From Saprospiraceae bacterium (lineage in GTDB: Bacteria; Bacteroidota; Bacteroidia; Chitinophagales; Saprospiraceae), in NCBI GenBank assembly GCA_013214355.1, contig JABSSL010000040.1, positions 1 to 47,079 of the forward strand: a stretch of 47,079 nt of DNA, read 5' to 3'. This document shows positions 26,671 to 34,404 of this stretch, one piece after another. Below the pieces are notes generated by a model. That model had not been told where the DNA came from, ran no database searches, and saw only the letters and a list, made by a program, of their open reading frames with translations. The first letter of the stretch is position 1, and the number at the start of each line of letters is the position of its first letter. Both the position numbers and the translations under genes were made by a program.

Positions 26671-27402
26671 CTAACGGCTAATTAATTGTTCTAGAAAATC
26701 CCCGACGTAGTAAGACACAAGAGCGGCTAAGATCCCTAGTAGAAGTGTCTCAGCAATGCCTTTAAGACGATTAGTTTCCGTAACATAAGTCTTCAGAAAA
26801 CCAACAATAATGAAGCCTAGGGAGGTCAAAATACTGGTGCCAAGAAAGAGATTGCCAGGGAAGCCCCAAACGTAGTCCCATACATACAGGCTGAGTGGAA
26901 TTAATCCGATCAGAATAAATGAAACATAGGTTACGAAGCCAACCATAAAAGCGGACTTCCCGTCCTTCATCATTTTTAATTCCTCCTTCATCATTACATC
27001 CACCCATCGGTCTTTGTCTGCCGTAATGACATCTACCACCTGTTGAAGCAACTCCCCTTCAAATCCCTTCTCCCGATAGATATCTACGACTTCTTGCCGT
27101 TCGGCATCGGGAAAGGCCTCCACTTCATAATATTCCACCCTTTTGTGTTTTTCATAATTGTCCTGCTCTGATCGAGTAGAAAGATAGGCCCCGATGGACA
27201 TGGCAAAGCCGTCGGCGAAGAGATTTGCGAAGCCCAAAATAATTATGATAGCACTATCTAGGCCTGCACCCACTGATCCAGCTACCACGGCAAAAGTGGT
27301 GACGCTGCCATCAATGCCCCCATACACAAATTCACCTAAATATTCTTGATAACGGGAAAAACTATGGGATTGATGATGAGAAACGGCTTCATTATGTTCC
27401 AT
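26671..27402 (-). CDS. VIT1/CCC1-family Fe(II)/Mn(II) transporter
   Basis: A 243-residue membrane protein of the vacuolar iron transporter (VIT1/CCC1/nodulin-21) family. The signature FVYGGIDGSVTTFAVVAGSVGA forms helix 1, followed by a second helix with NLFADGFAMSIGAYLS. A cytoplasmic charged segment (EYYEVEAFPDAERQEV and a Glu/Lys-rich MMKEELKMM region) matches the metal-binding helical insert of the family, and three further hydrophobic helices finish the protein. These transporters move Fe2+ or Mn2+ out of the cytoplasm against toxicity. It is the last of three minus-strand genes, 208 bases after the AhpD-like gene, with an inverted repeat just before its start that could be a regulatory site. 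Confidence 0.9.
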   Translation of the reverse strand: MEHNEAVSHHQSHSFSRYQEYLGEFVYGGIDGSVTTFAVVAGSVGAGLDSAIIIILGFANLFADGFAMSIGAYLSTRSEQDNYEKHKRVEYYEVEAFPDAERQEVVDIYREKGFEGELLQQVVDVITADKDRWVDVMMKEELKMMKDGKSAFMVGFVTYVSFILIGLIPLSLYVWDYVWGFPGNLFLGTSILTSLGFIIVGFLKTYVTETNRLKGIAETLLLGILAALVSYYVGDFLEQLISR

Positions 27403-27423
27403 ATTGTATGGGAAATTTTTGAT

Positions 27424-27460
27424 CTAGAGTGATTTCGCTAGGAGAGGAGCTCTACTCTAG
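27424..27460. promoter_or_regulatory. Inverted repeat upstream of the metal transporter
   Basis: CTAGAGT (27424-27430) and ACTCTAG (27454-27460) form a perfect 7-bp inverted repeat with a 23-base spacer, 21-58 bases before the start codon of the minus-strand VIT1-like gene. Position fits an operator or a leader hairpin. No known metal-regulator box was recognised in it. Confidence 0.4.
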
Positions 27461-27610
27461 TCCAATGATGTAAGTTCAGGGATGAAGATAGTGGATGTGC
27501 TTTATCCGTATGGTGATATTTGTCAACATCAAACCAATTGAGCTCAACACTGCATTAATCTGAGCACTTGTTTCAGTAGGAATTCTGGTACTGCTGTCAA
27601 TCAAAGGCGA

Positions 27611-28210
27611 TCAATACTGATGCTTCCCGCGAGACCAGCCATGCCCAGCCAATAAGTTGTTCCCATCTTCGGCAGCAGGCTCTTCCAACTGGGTGCCCAT
27701 ACTGTCATTCCAACGATTGAGGTATCCGAATAAGGCAATGACGCCCATGATTTCTACAATCTCTCCCTGTTCCCAATGAGCCCGCATATTTTCAGCGATT
27801 TCATCATCCACAGCATTTGGTACGGAGGAGGCCGCTATGGCTAAATCAAAGGCGGCTCTTTCTGCTTCCGAGAAAGCGGGATAGGTTTTATAATCCCAAA
27901 TATTTTGCAATTTATCCTCTTCTGAACCATAGCGAACAGCTGCTCTAATGGCATGAGCCTCACAATAACGACAGCCAGTAGTCATACTAGATAGGTAGGC
28001 AATCAATCGCTTAAGCGCACTAGTCACTCGTCCTTTGTTTTCCATCACAGCCTGATTCATTTCCAGGAAAGCAGTGGCGATGCGAGGACGATGCATCATG
28101 GTAAATAGGCTATTGGGCGTGAAGCCAAGCGTTTCTTCGTAAAAGCGGGCCATTTCTTCCGCCTCTTTATTGGCATTTCTGTCCAGTGGAGATACTAATG
28201 GTTGTTTCAT
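27611..28210 (-). CDS. Carboxymuconolactone decarboxylase/AhpD-like protein
   Basis: A 199-residue all-helical protein of the CMD/AhpD superfamily. The active-site motif CRYCEAH (Cys-x-x-Cys-x-x-His) lies in the typical helix after LIAYLSSMTTG, as in AhpD-type alkylhydroperoxidase partners and 'peroxidase-related' enzymes. A second conserved part (ERAAFDLAIAASSVPNAVDDE) and the final HW-x-x-GEIVEIMGVIALFGYLNRWND match the long form of this family. It probably handles peroxides or serves as a thiol-disulphide antioxidant in the cytoplasm; the exact partner is unknown. It sits between the metal transporter and an esterase on the same strand, so a shared oxidative or metal stress role is possible but only inferred. 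Confidence 0.87.
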   Translation of the reverse strand: MKQPLVSPLDRNANKEAEEMARFYEETLGFTPNSLFTMMHRPRIATAFLEMNQAVMENKGRVTSALKRLIAYLSSMTTGCRYCEAHAIRAAVRYGSEEDKLQNIWDYKTYPAFSEAERAAFDLAIAASSVPNAVDDEIAENMRAHWEQGEIVEIMGVIALFGYLNRWNDSMGTQLEEPAAEDGNNLLAGHGWSRGKHQY

Positions 28211-28256
28211 CGGTTAGTTTTTAAAAGATATAATTAGGCTTACAGAGATTTTTCTG

Positions 28257-29144
28257 CTATTTCGGAGGAATAATGACGGATTCTTGCACTACTTTATTTC
28301 CAGCAAAAATGGCATCAAAAAACCGAAAGACTGCCGGTAGCTGGTCGAATTGTACCCCCGCGATCTCATGCTTCGCCTCCTGATAAGTATAGAATAAATA
28401 GGAGCTTCCGTATTGCTTGAGCCTATCAATAATCGAGGCAGCACCATCTAGCCAGATATAGCCGGCACGCGCAGGGTCACAGTAGTGATGAGGTGCCGTT
28501 GCGTATGGTACGAGGTTGTCTTTGGTTCCATGAAAGAAAACGCCAGGGACGGCATTGTGAGCACCGATATAACGCTGGTCTACAATAGCTCCGGCCTGCG
28601 ACCAAACGCCAGCAATCTGGATGTCATCATACTTGCTCTTGGATTCAAACAGCCAATCTTTTAGGTAAATGGCATTGAGGATGGCTTCTGCTCCAGCGCT
28701 GCTGCCTCCTACAATGATCTTTTCAGGATCAATCTGAAATTTCTCTTTTTCTTGATGGATATAATGAATGGCATCCCAGGTGTCATAAGCACTTTCTTTA
28801 AAAACTTTGATTTTTTCACTTCTTGGGCAGTCACAACTAAAACCGGTGGCTTCCCCTTTGCGGAGTAGACGATAAGTGATCGAAACGCCGACATATCCTT
28901 CCTTCGCCACAGCTTCCATCAATCTGACTTCCATCTTATTGTCCCTTTGCCCACCTGAAAATCCACCACCATGTACCCAAATCAAAACTGGGCGCGCTTT
29001 TCCGCTTGGATTAGCTGTCTGATAGATATCCAATTCTAAATTTTGCCCGTCTTTTTCAGCATAGAGATGAGTGGATTTTTGGATTTCCTGACCAATGAGA
29101 GGTAAGCAGAGGAGGAGATAAAAAGGGATTAGAAGTTTTTTCAT
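28257..29144 (-). CDS. Secreted alpha/beta-hydrolase (BD-FAE/esterase-like)
   Basis: A 295-residue exported hydrolase. The N-terminus is a signal peptide (MKKLLIPFYLLLCLPLIGQ). The oxyanion-hole motif HGGG starts at H58, the nucleophile elbow is GGSSAGAE with S149, the acid is D209 (in HGTKDNLVP) and the base H259 (in EAKHEIAG), a complete Ser-Asp-His triad in the right order. This pattern is shared by hormone-sensitive-lipase-like and feruloyl/acetyl-xylan esterases of Bacteroidota. A pair of cysteines in FSCDCPR near 104-106 is an unusual surface feature. It may remove acyl groups from plant or algal polysaccharides, but lipid or small esters cannot be excluded. It is first in a run of three minus-strand genes; the gap to the next gene is 46 bases. 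Confidence 0.86.
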   Translation of the reverse strand: MKKLLIPFYLLLCLPLIGQEIQKSTHLYAEKDGQNLELDIYQTANPSGKARPVLIWVHGGGFSGGQRDNKMEVRLMEAVAKEGYVGVSITYRLLRKGEATGFSCDCPRSEKIKVFKESAYDTWDAIHYIHQEKEKFQIDPEKIIVGGSSAGAEAILNAIYLKDWLFESKSKYDDIQIAGVWSQAGAIVDQRYIGAHNAVPGVFFHGTKDNLVPYATAPHHYCDPARAGYIWLDGAASIIDRLKQYGSSYLFYTYQEAKHEIAGVQFDQLPAVFRFFDAIFAGNKVVQESVIIPPK

Positions 29145-29209
29145 CTTGCTTCGTTTTTCGTAATCGTTCTGATTTCAATTGCTTCTCTACCAAGGTGTAG
29201 ATAGAAACT

Positions 29210-29217
29210 CAAATGTA
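29210..29217 (-). promoter_or_regulatory. Possible -7 element (TAnnTTTG) for the esterase operon
   Basis: On the minus strand TACATTTG matches the Bacteroidota -7 consensus TAnnTTTG, 66 bases before the start codon at 29144. A TTG occurs upstream but closer than the usual 17-23-base spacing, so the -33 box is not convincing. Confidence 0.3.
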
Positions 29218-29363
29218 GGTATTATCTGCAAGAGGGAAGGGGACTTATAGCAGTTTTCCTGAGAGAAATTATCTACTGTTGTCTCCGTGAATTCAATGGC
29301 TCATAAGCAGCTATTCTTTGCATTTTTATGTAAATTGAAATCCTGAAACAAGACAAAACGAAA

Positions 29364-29660
29364 ATGAAAAACCACTGGACAACCCTATGGCTTTGCCTGG
29401 GCATGTTCCTTATTGCATATTTACCCCTTGGAAATGCTCAAAATCGACTATTACTGGATTTCGGCACTACCCATCAAGGACCTCAGTCCTCCTTTCTTAC
29501 CGTAAATGCTGAACAATACCCACGAAACTTTGCTTGGGTATCTCCCCCAAACGATCATTTTTACCGACCCAAGTTTGCAGCCATTCGAGCTCCCGAATGG
29601 CTTGATGGAGTGATCGGCAAATCTTTGGAGTTTACCATAAATCTCTCTCCGGGGAATTAG
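29364..29660 (+). CDS. Fragment 1 of the broken secreted protein
   Basis: 98 codons: signal peptide and the first strands of the N-terminal domain (RLLLDFGTTHQGPQSSF), ending at TAG after NLSPGN. The following codons QIRLAADAGTEY continue the same domain in the same frame. Confidence 0.5.
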   Translation: MKNHWTTLWLCLGMFLIAYLPLGNAQNRLLLDFGTTHQGPQSSFLTVNAEQYPRNFAWVSPPNDHFYRPKFAAIRAPEWLDGVIGKSLEFTINLSPGN

Positions 29661-29711
29661 CAGATTCGCCTGGCGGCGGATGCTGGGACGGAATATATTT
29701 CCAGCCTGTCT

Positions 29712-30230
29712 TTGCAGATCAATCGGGAAGAACAAGTATTAGGCTGGCATGGCTTCCGTCCCCCTCCGGAACCGCTGACAAAACCCATTGAACATTTTCG
29801 ATTATGGTTGGGTAATATCAAGACATCCAATGGAAAGCTGCAGTTTCGGTTTAATAGCGAGCGGGATTCCGTTCGACTACTCAGCCTAGAATTAGTGAAG
29901 ATGGATGACCCCATGACAGCCAAAGAGTTTTGGCTGGCAGAACAGATTGATGAGTTGGGGTCTTGGGAAGGTCGCGATAAATCCATTAAACCCTTGCTGG
30001 AAGAACTGTGGTTCGAGAGTCAGAGGCATACGGACCGAAATTGGTGCTACCAGCAATGGCAATACCTCGATTTGCTCAGTAGGGCGGAGGAGATTCGAGA
30101 TTGGCGCGGCTGGGAATGGGCTAAACGCAAAACGAGGATGAGTATGATTCGTCGCCATCAGCAAGGCGGTATGTTACTAGATCCATTGCTTCGAGAGCCA
30201 GGCCACCCCCTAGAGGAGCGCGCTCGTTGA
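29712..30230 (+). CDS. Fragment 2 of the broken secreted protein
   Basis: 172 codons counted from a TTG; the true continuation starts at 29661. It covers the end of the beta-sandwich and the first helices, with a Trp-rich stretch (RNWCYQQWQYLDLL, WRGWEWAKRK). It stops at TGA after PLEERAR, and the same frame goes on as LRARFLHHLDLEY. Confidence 0.45.
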   Translation: MQINREEQVLGWHGFRPPPEPLTKPIEHFRLWLGNIKTSNGKLQFRFNSERDSVRLLSLELVKMDDPMTAKEFWLAEQIDELGSWEGRDKSIKPLLEELWFESQRHTDRNWCYQQWQYLDLLSRAEEIRDWRGWEWAKRKTRMSMIRRHQQGGMLLDPLLREPGHPLEERAR

Positions 30231-30245
30231 CTGAGGGCTAGATTC

Positions 30246-31868
30246 TTGCATCACTTGGATTTAGAATATCGGTATGCAGGGGAGGCCAAACGCGCGGCGG
30301 ATGATTTCCAGTTGTTGTTGCAGGCCCATCCAACTGATCGACTCCTACGGATGTATACCGGCGAAATGCTTCCCGCCAAATGGAATATACAACCTAGGAT
30401 ACCTGTTGCGGCGGCCGCTCCTGAATGGTCAAAGAAGCAGCTGGAAGCCTTACAAAGGCTCCGCGCCATCGTCCATTATTGGGTGCAAGAGCGCCAGGCC
30501 AGCAACGGAGAATTGGGTGGTAAACTGGGTGATGATGTGGAGGCCTTGCGTTTTTGGCATCCGCTAATTTATACGGGGGATTCTTTAGCGAAGATGGGAT
30601 GGATAAAACTGGCCGATGGGGTCTGGCATAGTCATCAGGTACACCTAGGTTATGCCCGCTACATAGATGATGTAGAGCACGCTTCGGAGTTTGTGTCAGA
30701 TACGGCCCCGCTGCTGCTGGTAGCCTCTGAAGATACCAGTTATCATCGCCGAACTTTATTCACGCTCAAACACTTTTTGGATAGTTGGACAAGGGTGAAC
30801 GCAGATGGCCTTCGCCTTTTCAAATCTGCCTGGTACAGTGCTACGGAAATCGTTGAAGAACCCCCGAAAAATCAAGATGTTCAATACAATGCTCGAGCTA
30901 TGCAACCGCTGCGTTATTGGCTCTGGCGCTACCCGGCAGATACCATTGCCCGCGATGCCCTGCAGGCCTGGAGCAAGGCTTGGGCTACCATTGCGCAAAG
31001 CACCGACAAGGGCAAACCTAAGGGAATCCTTCCTCCCTCTATTCGATCTTCAGATGGAGCTATTAATGGCGATGAACCAACCTGGTATAAGGCGAATATG
31101 TTTTGGGATTATTACGATTTCACGGGTGATGGTCAGATGTTGGATCAACTACTTTTTACTTGGCAGTATACCAAGGATCCGGCTTTGCTAGCTCCGATTG
31201 TGGCTTCTTTGCAATTGATTCAAGATCATGTTGACGGAGCGAATGAGGAAGTGGAGGGCTCAGCGGCTTGGGCTGCCAGGAAGATGCTTCAACAGCGCTC
31301 CTTCTGGGGGGTAGCTGGGCAATGGCGCCTGCTGACTCAGGATACTCGATTTGACTCGCTATTGCTTCAATATGCTCCCTATTATGTCCGTTACCAAATC
31401 ACTAAGGATGAGGCTTATTTGACCCGAGGCTTGGATCAATTCCTGGAAACGACGGCTTATAATAAGGAGATGTTGACCAGCGAAGTCATCTTTACCGATC
31501 GGCTGCTGGCCACTAACCAGCGATATGGTAATCGTTTGGATAGCGAAGCAGTGAAAGCCATGCTCACGGGTGATGTAGTGATTGCCAGTACTTCCCCTTA
31601 TTTGGCGCTTACTTGGGAGAAGACCTTTGCTGGTTTCACCGCGCTTCTAGAAGCGCAATCCTATACGCACATTCAGCTGGCTATTTTCAATCATTCGGAG
31701 GAAGAGGCCCAGGCAAAAGTAAAATTATGGCAACTTAGACCGGGGATGTATGAGGTCAAGGGAAGTGATGGCTCCCAGTTTGAGTTTGAGTTAAAGGCGG
31801 CTGGTCATGATTTAATCCTGCCTGCTAGTGCTCAGCAATTGTTACGGTATCACATACAGCGAAAGTAG
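30246..31868 (+). CDS. Fragment 3 of the broken secreted protein, helical part
   Basis: 540 codons in phase with fragment 2, which hold the long helical region. Conserved-looking clusters are GGKLGDDVEALRFWHP, DDVEHASEFVSDTAP and EPTWYKANMFWDYYDF, which could form a substrate cleft of an alpha/alpha-toroid. The C-terminal 90 residues look like a small beta-sandwich. It has no export signal of its own. It ends 39 bases before the stop of the convergent GH20 gene. Confidence 0.55.
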   Translation: MHHLDLEYRYAGEAKRAADDFQLLLQAHPTDRLLRMYTGEMLPAKWNIQPRIPVAAAAPEWSKKQLEALQRLRAIVHYWVQERQASNGELGGKLGDDVEALRFWHPLIYTGDSLAKMGWIKLADGVWHSHQVHLGYARYIDDVEHASEFVSDTAPLLLVASEDTSYHRRTLFTLKHFLDSWTRVNADGLRLFKSAWYSATEIVEEPPKNQDVQYNARAMQPLRYWLWRYPADTIARDALQAWSKAWATIAQSTDKGKPKGILPPSIRSSDGAINGDEPTWYKANMFWDYYDFTGDGQMLDQLLFTWQYTKDPALLAPIVASLQLIQDHVDGANEEVEGSAAWAARKMLQQRSFWGVAGQWRLLTQDTRFDSLLLQYAPYYVRYQITKDEAYLTRGLDQFLETTAYNKEMLTSEVIFTDRLLATNQRYGNRLDSEAVKAMLTGDVVIASTSPYLALTWEKTFAGFTALLEAQSYTHIQLAIFNHSEEEAQAKVKLWQLRPGMYEVKGSDGSQFEFELKAAGHDLILPASAQQLLRYHIQRK

Positions 31869-31907
31869 ATTTTACTCTACCTGGGTAGGTCTTTTCAATC
31901 CGAGCAC

Positions 31908-34397
31908 CTACTCCATGATCTTGTATTTTTGCTTTCTATTTCGCAGTTTTTTGGCTGGTAACAAGAAGGAAAAGCGATCCTGCTTTCCTGTACAGAGAAA
32001 CTTTAGGATCAAATGATTTTTACCCGCTTTGAGTGGCAGCAGCAGATCCGTTTTATGCTGGGAGGAGGGCAGTCGCTGGCCATTGAGAAAGATTGCAATG
32101 GGCTTTAGATGATCAAAGTGGGCGGGCGTAAGCTTTTCGGCTGGACTTTCTATTCGAGCATAGGTATACACTACCCCTGTACCTTCCACGGATAAGGCTT
32201 CTTGGAAATCAATCTTATCGGAGTATGGGGATTGGTACTTTAACCAATCGTAGGGGGTAGGTCGTGCTTCCTCTTCCCCGCCCAAGGATTCAAGAAAGTC
32301 TTGTTCTTTATTTTCTTCATCCTTTATGGGATAAAAAGGGGAAAGGAGCCAAAAACGAAAATGACGATCTGGGTTTTCACTAATCTCCAAGCGAAGAAGA
32401 GAAGGAGCGGGTAGTGGCTGATCTGCTGGCCAGGCCATAGATTGCCCCAGTAAAGTTTCCAGGCTGAGAAAGTCCTGTATTTTCTGATTAAATGGCTGTA
32501 AGGCAACCTCCAGGGAGTATGCCCGGTTTTCTTGAAACCATAAATCGATGTACCTCAGGCGAAGCTCTTCCCATTGCTTTCGAAATTCATGGGCTTGACT
32601 TTTAAGCGCTGGGATCATAGACCTTGATTCTTGCCCCTGGTCTTGAGCAACTTCATATCTATGGGCAAGGTCTAGTACAGCCTGATAGCTCTCCGCAAGG
32701 ACTTGTAAATGATCGATGAGCAAGCGCCAACTTGCAATATCAGCTATCCAAGCTTGTAGATAATCCTTACCACTAAGGTCCCATTTCTCAAGTTCTTCCT
32801 CAGCAGCATTAGCAATTTTTAGGATAGCCTGCACATCTTTCAAATATAGTTGGTGAACATCCCCTACTTTTGGCAAAAGCTGTTCCTGGAAGAAGGCATT
32901 ATTGAGTTGTTGGGTGCTTGGGAGTTCCCTTATTTGGTTGAGTATCCGGATCACTTTCGGCAGGTGGCCGGCGGTATCTGCATAGAGTGCCTGAGCAAAG
33001 CGTTGATCAAAAGTGATGGTAGAAGTGGAATTAGGTTTCCACATCTGTTCGGCAGCATAGGCTAGGGGGTACCAATCTCTGGCAAATAAATGCCCACCAC
33101 CATCATCCCAGATAGTCGTCATGACGCCCGAGGCGCCCTTCTCCTTACCCTCTTTGATGAAATGCTGCAAATTGGTAAAATTGGTTTGTACATCAGGGAT
33201 TATCTTGTTAGAATTCAAGATTCCAGGGCAGACCCAAAAGTCTAGCTTTCTTTGCTGCAAAGGATCAATCCAGGCAGAATAATCCTTTAACGCTCCGTAC
33301 TCCCAGGTGAGTACAGTGGTTCCTTTGGGCAGGTATGAAAATGCTTCGGGGTGGGCGAGTAACATATCTCCCCAAAGCATGGGCCGTTTACCACTTTTAT
33401 CAAGATAGCTAAGTAAGGGCTGAATGTGTTGGCCGAACAAGTTCCCAGCGCCGACGCTATCAGAGACACTTTTCATACTACCCCGCACGAGGTCCCAGGC
33501 TTCATCAGCATTAATGTTGAAATAAGGGGAGGAAAAGGCGGGCAACATTTCCGAGTAGACGCTTTTTAGGAAATCTAGCACCTCTGGATCGGCAGGTTTC
33601 AACATTCGATCCGAGGCCCCCAATTTGCGATATTCAGGATGGCTCAGGATATTCCGAAAGTGTCCCAAGGACTGAAAGGAGCCAATCAGTTCTATATGAT
33701 ATTGCTTGGCATAGGCTGTCAAGGCTTCGAATTCATCAATTGTAATGGCATCAGGAGGAGAAAAGTTAGGATCTCCCTTGGTTTTTACCACATGCTCGAT
33801 ATAGAAGGTCAAGTGATTCACTTTCAAGGCGGCTAATTTTCTAATCTGCTCCTTCAAAAAGCGCATGTTAGATAGTGGTCCACGACTGATATCATCCATC
33901 ACGGCTCGATTCCTAAAGCTGGGAAAATCTGTAATGAGCAAAGTGGGCAGACGACCTGTCTGGCGATAGCCAGTAGCCAGTTGCTTCAAACTTTGCAGAC
34001 CATAAAAGAGCCCTGTGGGTGTTCCCGCAATGAGATGAATGCTGTTTTCCTGAATGGAGAGATGATAACCTTCCGGATCGAGATTCTCTGTGTCCAATCC
34101 TCGTTGCAAACAGAATTTCCGAATCCCTTTATCTTCATTCCACAAACCAACGCGTACGATCCGCTTGGCATGGGACGCTCGATACCAAAATATGTCATCC
34201 AGCAATTCAATACTGGTGGAAGAAAGATCGCTGGGGGAGACTAACTCAATGGCTTCATCTAGCGGAAAATACCCTTCTCCCCAAACTACCATCTGTGGAG
34301 CAGGTACAATGGGTACGGACTGAGCCCATGCACTAGGATAGTTGACCAAGCAGATAAAAGCTAACCAACTGATGTAAAGGATATTGTCAGATTTCAT
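31908..34397 (-). CDS. GH20 beta-N-acetylhexosaminidase-like enzyme
   Basis: A protein of 829 residues if it starts at the ATG at 34397. I prefer this start because it gives a clean signal peptide (MKSDNILYISWLAFICL, cut near AWAQ) and lies seven bases after the enolase gene stop; an earlier in-frame ATG would overlap that gene. Residues about 25-155 form the GH20b domain (VPIVPAPQMVVW, GLFYGLQSLKQL). The TIM barrel follows, with RAVMDDISRG and the catalytic Asp-Glu pair (D298, E299) in YFNINADEAWDL, used in substrate-assisted hydrolysis. A helical region (about 480-650) and a C-terminal beta-sandwich make it longer than usual GH20 enzymes. It should be periplasmic or surface-exposed and release N-acetylhexosamine from glycoconjugates; the variant DE motif leaves the exact substrate open. 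Confidence 0.86.
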   Translation of the reverse strand: MKSDNILYISWLAFICLVNYPSAWAQSVPIVPAPQMVVWGEGYFPLDEAIELVSPSDLSSTSIELLDDIFWYRASHAKRIVRVGLWNEDKGIRKFCLQRGLDTENLDPEGYHLSIQENSIHLIAGTPTGLFYGLQSLKQLATGYRQTGRLPTLLITDFPSFRNRAVMDDISRGPLSNMRFLKEQIRKLAALKVNHLTFYIEHVVKTKGDPNFSPPDAITIDEFEALTAYAKQYHIELIGSFQSLGHFRNILSHPEYRKLGASDRMLKPADPEVLDFLKSVYSEMLPAFSSPYFNINADEAWDLVRGSMKSVSDSVGAGNLFGQHIQPLLSYLDKSGKRPMLWGDMLLAHPEAFSYLPKGTTVLTWEYGALKDYSAWIDPLQQRKLDFWVCPGILNSNKIIPDVQTNFTNLQHFIKEGKEKGASGVMTTIWDDGGGHLFARDWYPLAYAAEQMWKPNSTSTITFDQRFAQALYADTAGHLPKVIRILNQIRELPSTQQLNNAFFQEQLLPKVGDVHQLYLKDVQAILKIANAAEEELEKWDLSGKDYLQAWIADIASWRLLIDHLQVLAESYQAVLDLAHRYEVAQDQGQESRSMIPALKSQAHEFRKQWEELRLRYIDLWFQENRAYSLEVALQPFNQKIQDFLSLETLLGQSMAWPADQPLPAPSLLRLEISENPDRHFRFWLLSPFYPIKDEENKEQDFLESLGGEEEARPTPYDWLKYQSPYSDKIDFQEALSVEGTGVVYTYARIESPAEKLTPAHFDHLKPIAIFLNGQRLPSSQHKTDLLLPLKAGKNHLILKFLCTGKQDRFSFLLPAKKLRNRKQKYKIME

Positions 34398-34404
34398 CTT
34401 TCTT

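Larger units (their letters stand above)
29364..31868 (+). pseudogene. Broken secreted protein of unknown family (834 residues)
   Basis: A single frame of 835 codons interrupted by TAG at 29658-29660 and TGA at 30228-30230, with no frameshift: all three pieces are in the same phase and the sequence reads sensibly through both stops. It begins with a signal peptide (MKNHWTTLWLCLGMFLIAYL, cut near GNAQ). The N-terminal 250 residues look like a beta-sandwich (FRLWLGNI, LQFRFNSE), and the rest is helical, with many aromatic and Asp/Glu residues (ELGGKLGDDVEALRFW; YKANMFWDYYDFTGDG) reminiscent of alpha/alpha-barrel carbohydrate enzymes. I cannot name a family. It lies between an esterase and a GH20/enolase pair, so a glycan role is likely. 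Either a recent pseudogene or a sequence containing two errors. Confidence 0.75.

Noticed and set aside
29658-30230. In-frame TAG and TGA read as pyrrolysine or selenocysteine codons
   Set aside because: No hairpin of the needed kind was seen after either codon, the positions are not catalytic motifs, and two different stops in one gene fit decay better. TAA in the other broken gene cannot be explained this way.
31877-31895. CTACC/GGTAG followed by GTCTTTT as a terminator between convergent genes
   Set aside because: The loop would be only two bases, leaving a four-pair stem; too weak to call.
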